A stretch of 17,917 nucleotides of DNA from Pseudopyrenochaeta lycopersici (taxonomy: Eukaryota > Ascomycota > Dothideomycetes > Pleosporales > Pseudopyrenochaetaceae): the NCBI GenBank assembly GCA_003313425.1, contig NHZP01000167.1, forward strand, positions 1 to 17,917. Reading direction: 5' to 3'. The position numbers were made by a program, and so were the translations under genes. The notes below the pieces were generated by a model. The model saw only the letters and a list, made by a program, of their open reading frames with translations. It was not told where the DNA came from and ran no database searches. Positions 16,167-17,917 of this stretch are shown here, piece by piece; the stretch's first letter is position 1, and every line of letters begins with the position of its first letter.

Positions 16167-17761
16167 ATGAAAGCTGAACAGCAGTCCGCCCTTCTCGAGC
16201 TGGCGACGGAGGTTCACCAGCTGACAACTCAGATTGTCAAAGATCTGACTGCGAAGAATCTACGGGAGCCAACATTTGAAGTAGACTCCGAAACAGTGCT
16301 GGAAACTCCGGAGCAGATTGCCTCCGCGCACGGCTGAATGATGCCGCTCGAGATCTACTACGCCTCGTGAATGGCCCCAGAAACGATGCGCGGACCTTCG
16401 TATGCTACTTGTACGATCTGGCAGCCTGGCAAGTAGCTTGTGAATTCAACTTCTTCGAAGCAATTTCCGAAGATAGAGTCGCTAACATCAAGAGATTGCG
16501 GAGAAAGTTGGAATGGACGAAGATCGCGTTGGTCGCTTCTTGCGCATGCTAGCTACGGACGGAGTTTTTGAGGAAGTGGAAAAGGATGTGTTCAAACATA
16601 CGTCCCGAAGTGTTCTTTACCTGAAAGACAAGCAGTGGCGGGATGTATGTACTATCAGCGCGATTATTCTGCTCGACGTTGGTAGAATTACGATGCTAAT
16701 ACAGCCTATAGGTTGGATGAATTCTTCAGAGCAGCAACTGAGACTTCCGCAAGTATCCAGGAATCAACCCTCGTGAGCAATGGGCAGAAGAAAGCTTTTG
16801 TGATGAGGCACAGAACGGATTTGTTTCAATTCTACAAGCAAGACCCACAACGAGCAGGTCGCTTTGCGAGCGCGATGGCTGGAGTCTCCAGACGCACTAC
16901 TCTCCTTCTCCAACTTGCAGGTTACTGTGCTAACTTCCTTGTAGTCGAGCGCCATTTTGAAACTCTCAAGGAGAGCCTCTCTTGGGATCAAATCAGCAGA
17001 GGCAAAATCATCGCTGTCGGTGGTAGAAGTGGCCACATGAGTGTCTCGCTCGCCCGGGTAAGTTTGAAACAAACCCAATGCTCTACAACAAGCTCACTTA
17101 CAGCTGCTCGAGGCCTTCCCAAATCTTGAACTCATTGTCCAGGATTCTCTGACCATGCTGTCATCGGCTATCCAGAACGACTTCTCAGATCTCAATGGTC
17201 GAGTTACGTTCATGCCGCATGACTTCTTCGCTACTCAACCCGTCTCAGGCGCACCAGCATATCTTTTGAGATACGTAACCATAACTGGAACGACGTGGAC
17301 TGTATCCGTATCTCCAGGGCGCTCCTCCCTGCCTTGGAGAAAAGCACTCCTGGGACACCACTCTTGATCAACGATGTTGTACCGCCAACACTGGGAGAAG
17401 CCTCAATTTTCCACGACAATCACATGTGCCAGGTTGACATCATGATGATGCTGGTCCTCGGCTAAACAGAGAACAGAAGAACAGTTCCGGCATTTGCTCT
17501 CGGATGCAGGTTCACGATTCAAGGTTAGCAAAGTTAAACTGATGTTGCTCTGAGACCATTCGCTAATGTCTCTTCCAGATCAAAGCTATTCACGGAAAGG
17601 GCAACATGAGCCAGATCGAGGCACATCTGGATATTGATGCAGCTCGCCATACGGAAGGCTTAGCTGTTGCCGAAGTCTCCAAAGATGCGTCAGCAGATGA
17701 CCAGGAGCAGGATGCATCCACTGTTGCCAACCAGCAGAAGCGGACTGGAACCCGTCTCTGA
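16167..17761 (+). pseudogene. Fungal O-methyltransferase, multiply frameshifted
   Basis: The gene matches SAM-dependent O-methyltransferases of the Pfam Methyltransf_2 type, common in fungal secondary metabolism. It begins at ATG 16167, with a helical N terminus (LLELATEVHQL). In order follow YDLAAWQVACEFNFFEAI (dimerisation/winged-helix part), MDEDRVGRFLRMLATDGVF, ERHFETLKESLSWDQ, SAM motif I as VGGRSGHMSVSLAR, VQDS, VTFMPHDFF, the catalytic-histidine region HNWNDVDCIRI, and HGKGNMSQIEAHL, ending at TGA 17759-17761. Introns at 17058-17103 and 17524-17578 keep phase and look functional. The frame breaks near 16325-16335, 16475-16486 (with a TAA), across the intron 16645-16711, near 17268-17275, and at 17463 (TAA). 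A further intron acceptor (GCTAAC...TTGTAG, ending 16944) has no matching donor. The acidic residue usual in motif I (VDVGG) is Ala here. Five or so breaks make a functional product unlikely. Confidence 0.8.
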
Positions 17762-17917
17762 TCTACTGGAGCGCCACATCACTGGGCTGCATGATGACCT
17801 GTGGAGTTCACTCTTGCCATCTCATTCAATGTAGCATACCCAGCATTGTATGCGAAACATGCATTGTATTGAGTAAGTGTAAACCACGTCTCTTTTGGTG
17901 TATGTGCGTCCAGCCCG
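17762..17917. other. Presumed 3' flank of the O-methyltransferase
   Basis: No frame of interest. It presumably holds the former 3' untranslated region; no clear polyadenylation signal is visible before the window ends. Confidence 0.4.

Overview
The window looks like nuclear DNA of a filamentous ascomycete, probably a dothideomycete. The evidence is short introns of about 45-75 nt with GTAAGT/GTATGT donors and CTAAC/CTAAT branch sites, widely spaced single genes on both strands, a Tad-type LINE fragment, and several fungus-specific protein types: two 2EXR/F-box-like proteins, a DUF7492-type secreted protein and a fungal O-methyltransferase. No bacterial operons, ribosome binding sites, CRISPR arrays, rRNA or tRNA genes were seen.

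Layout. Positions 1-3180 hold no gene I can name; they contain one arm of an inverted dispersed repeat (171-276) and one weak small-gene candidate (608-868) behind a TATA box. At 3321-3954 (+) there is a 2EXR/F-box-like gene interrupted by one extra base at 3420. At 4356-5178 (-) a second 2EXR-like gene reads through only if a 31-nt GT...AG segment is removed. The second arm of the inverted repeat lies at 5945-6050. An intact gene at 6940-7845 (+), preceded by a CRE site and a TATA box, encodes a nucleoside 2-deoxyribosyltransferase-like protein with a C-terminal coiled coil. Convergent to it, 8358-9380 (-) encodes an intact secreted protein whose predicted mature N terminus is histidine, like a lytic polysaccharide monooxygenase.

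From about 9740 to 11140 there are simple repeats, the 3' end of a 5'-truncated LINE on the minus strand, and an inverted repeat with a perfect 23-bp core at the broken 5' end of the LINE. Positions 11160-16160 hold gene relics: an ankyrin-like scrap, a possible multi-exon TPR-type gene, and simple repeats including a run of 13 G. The right end (16167-17761, +) is an O-methyltransferase gene with several frameshifts, so probably a pseudogene.

The genes do not form an obvious pathway. The window reads as a gene-poor accessory segment in which two enzymes are intact and most other genes are decaying. No clear new multi-gene system is visible. The strongest leads are the LPMO-like secreted protein, the 31-nt possible micro-intron, and the inverted-repeat structures.
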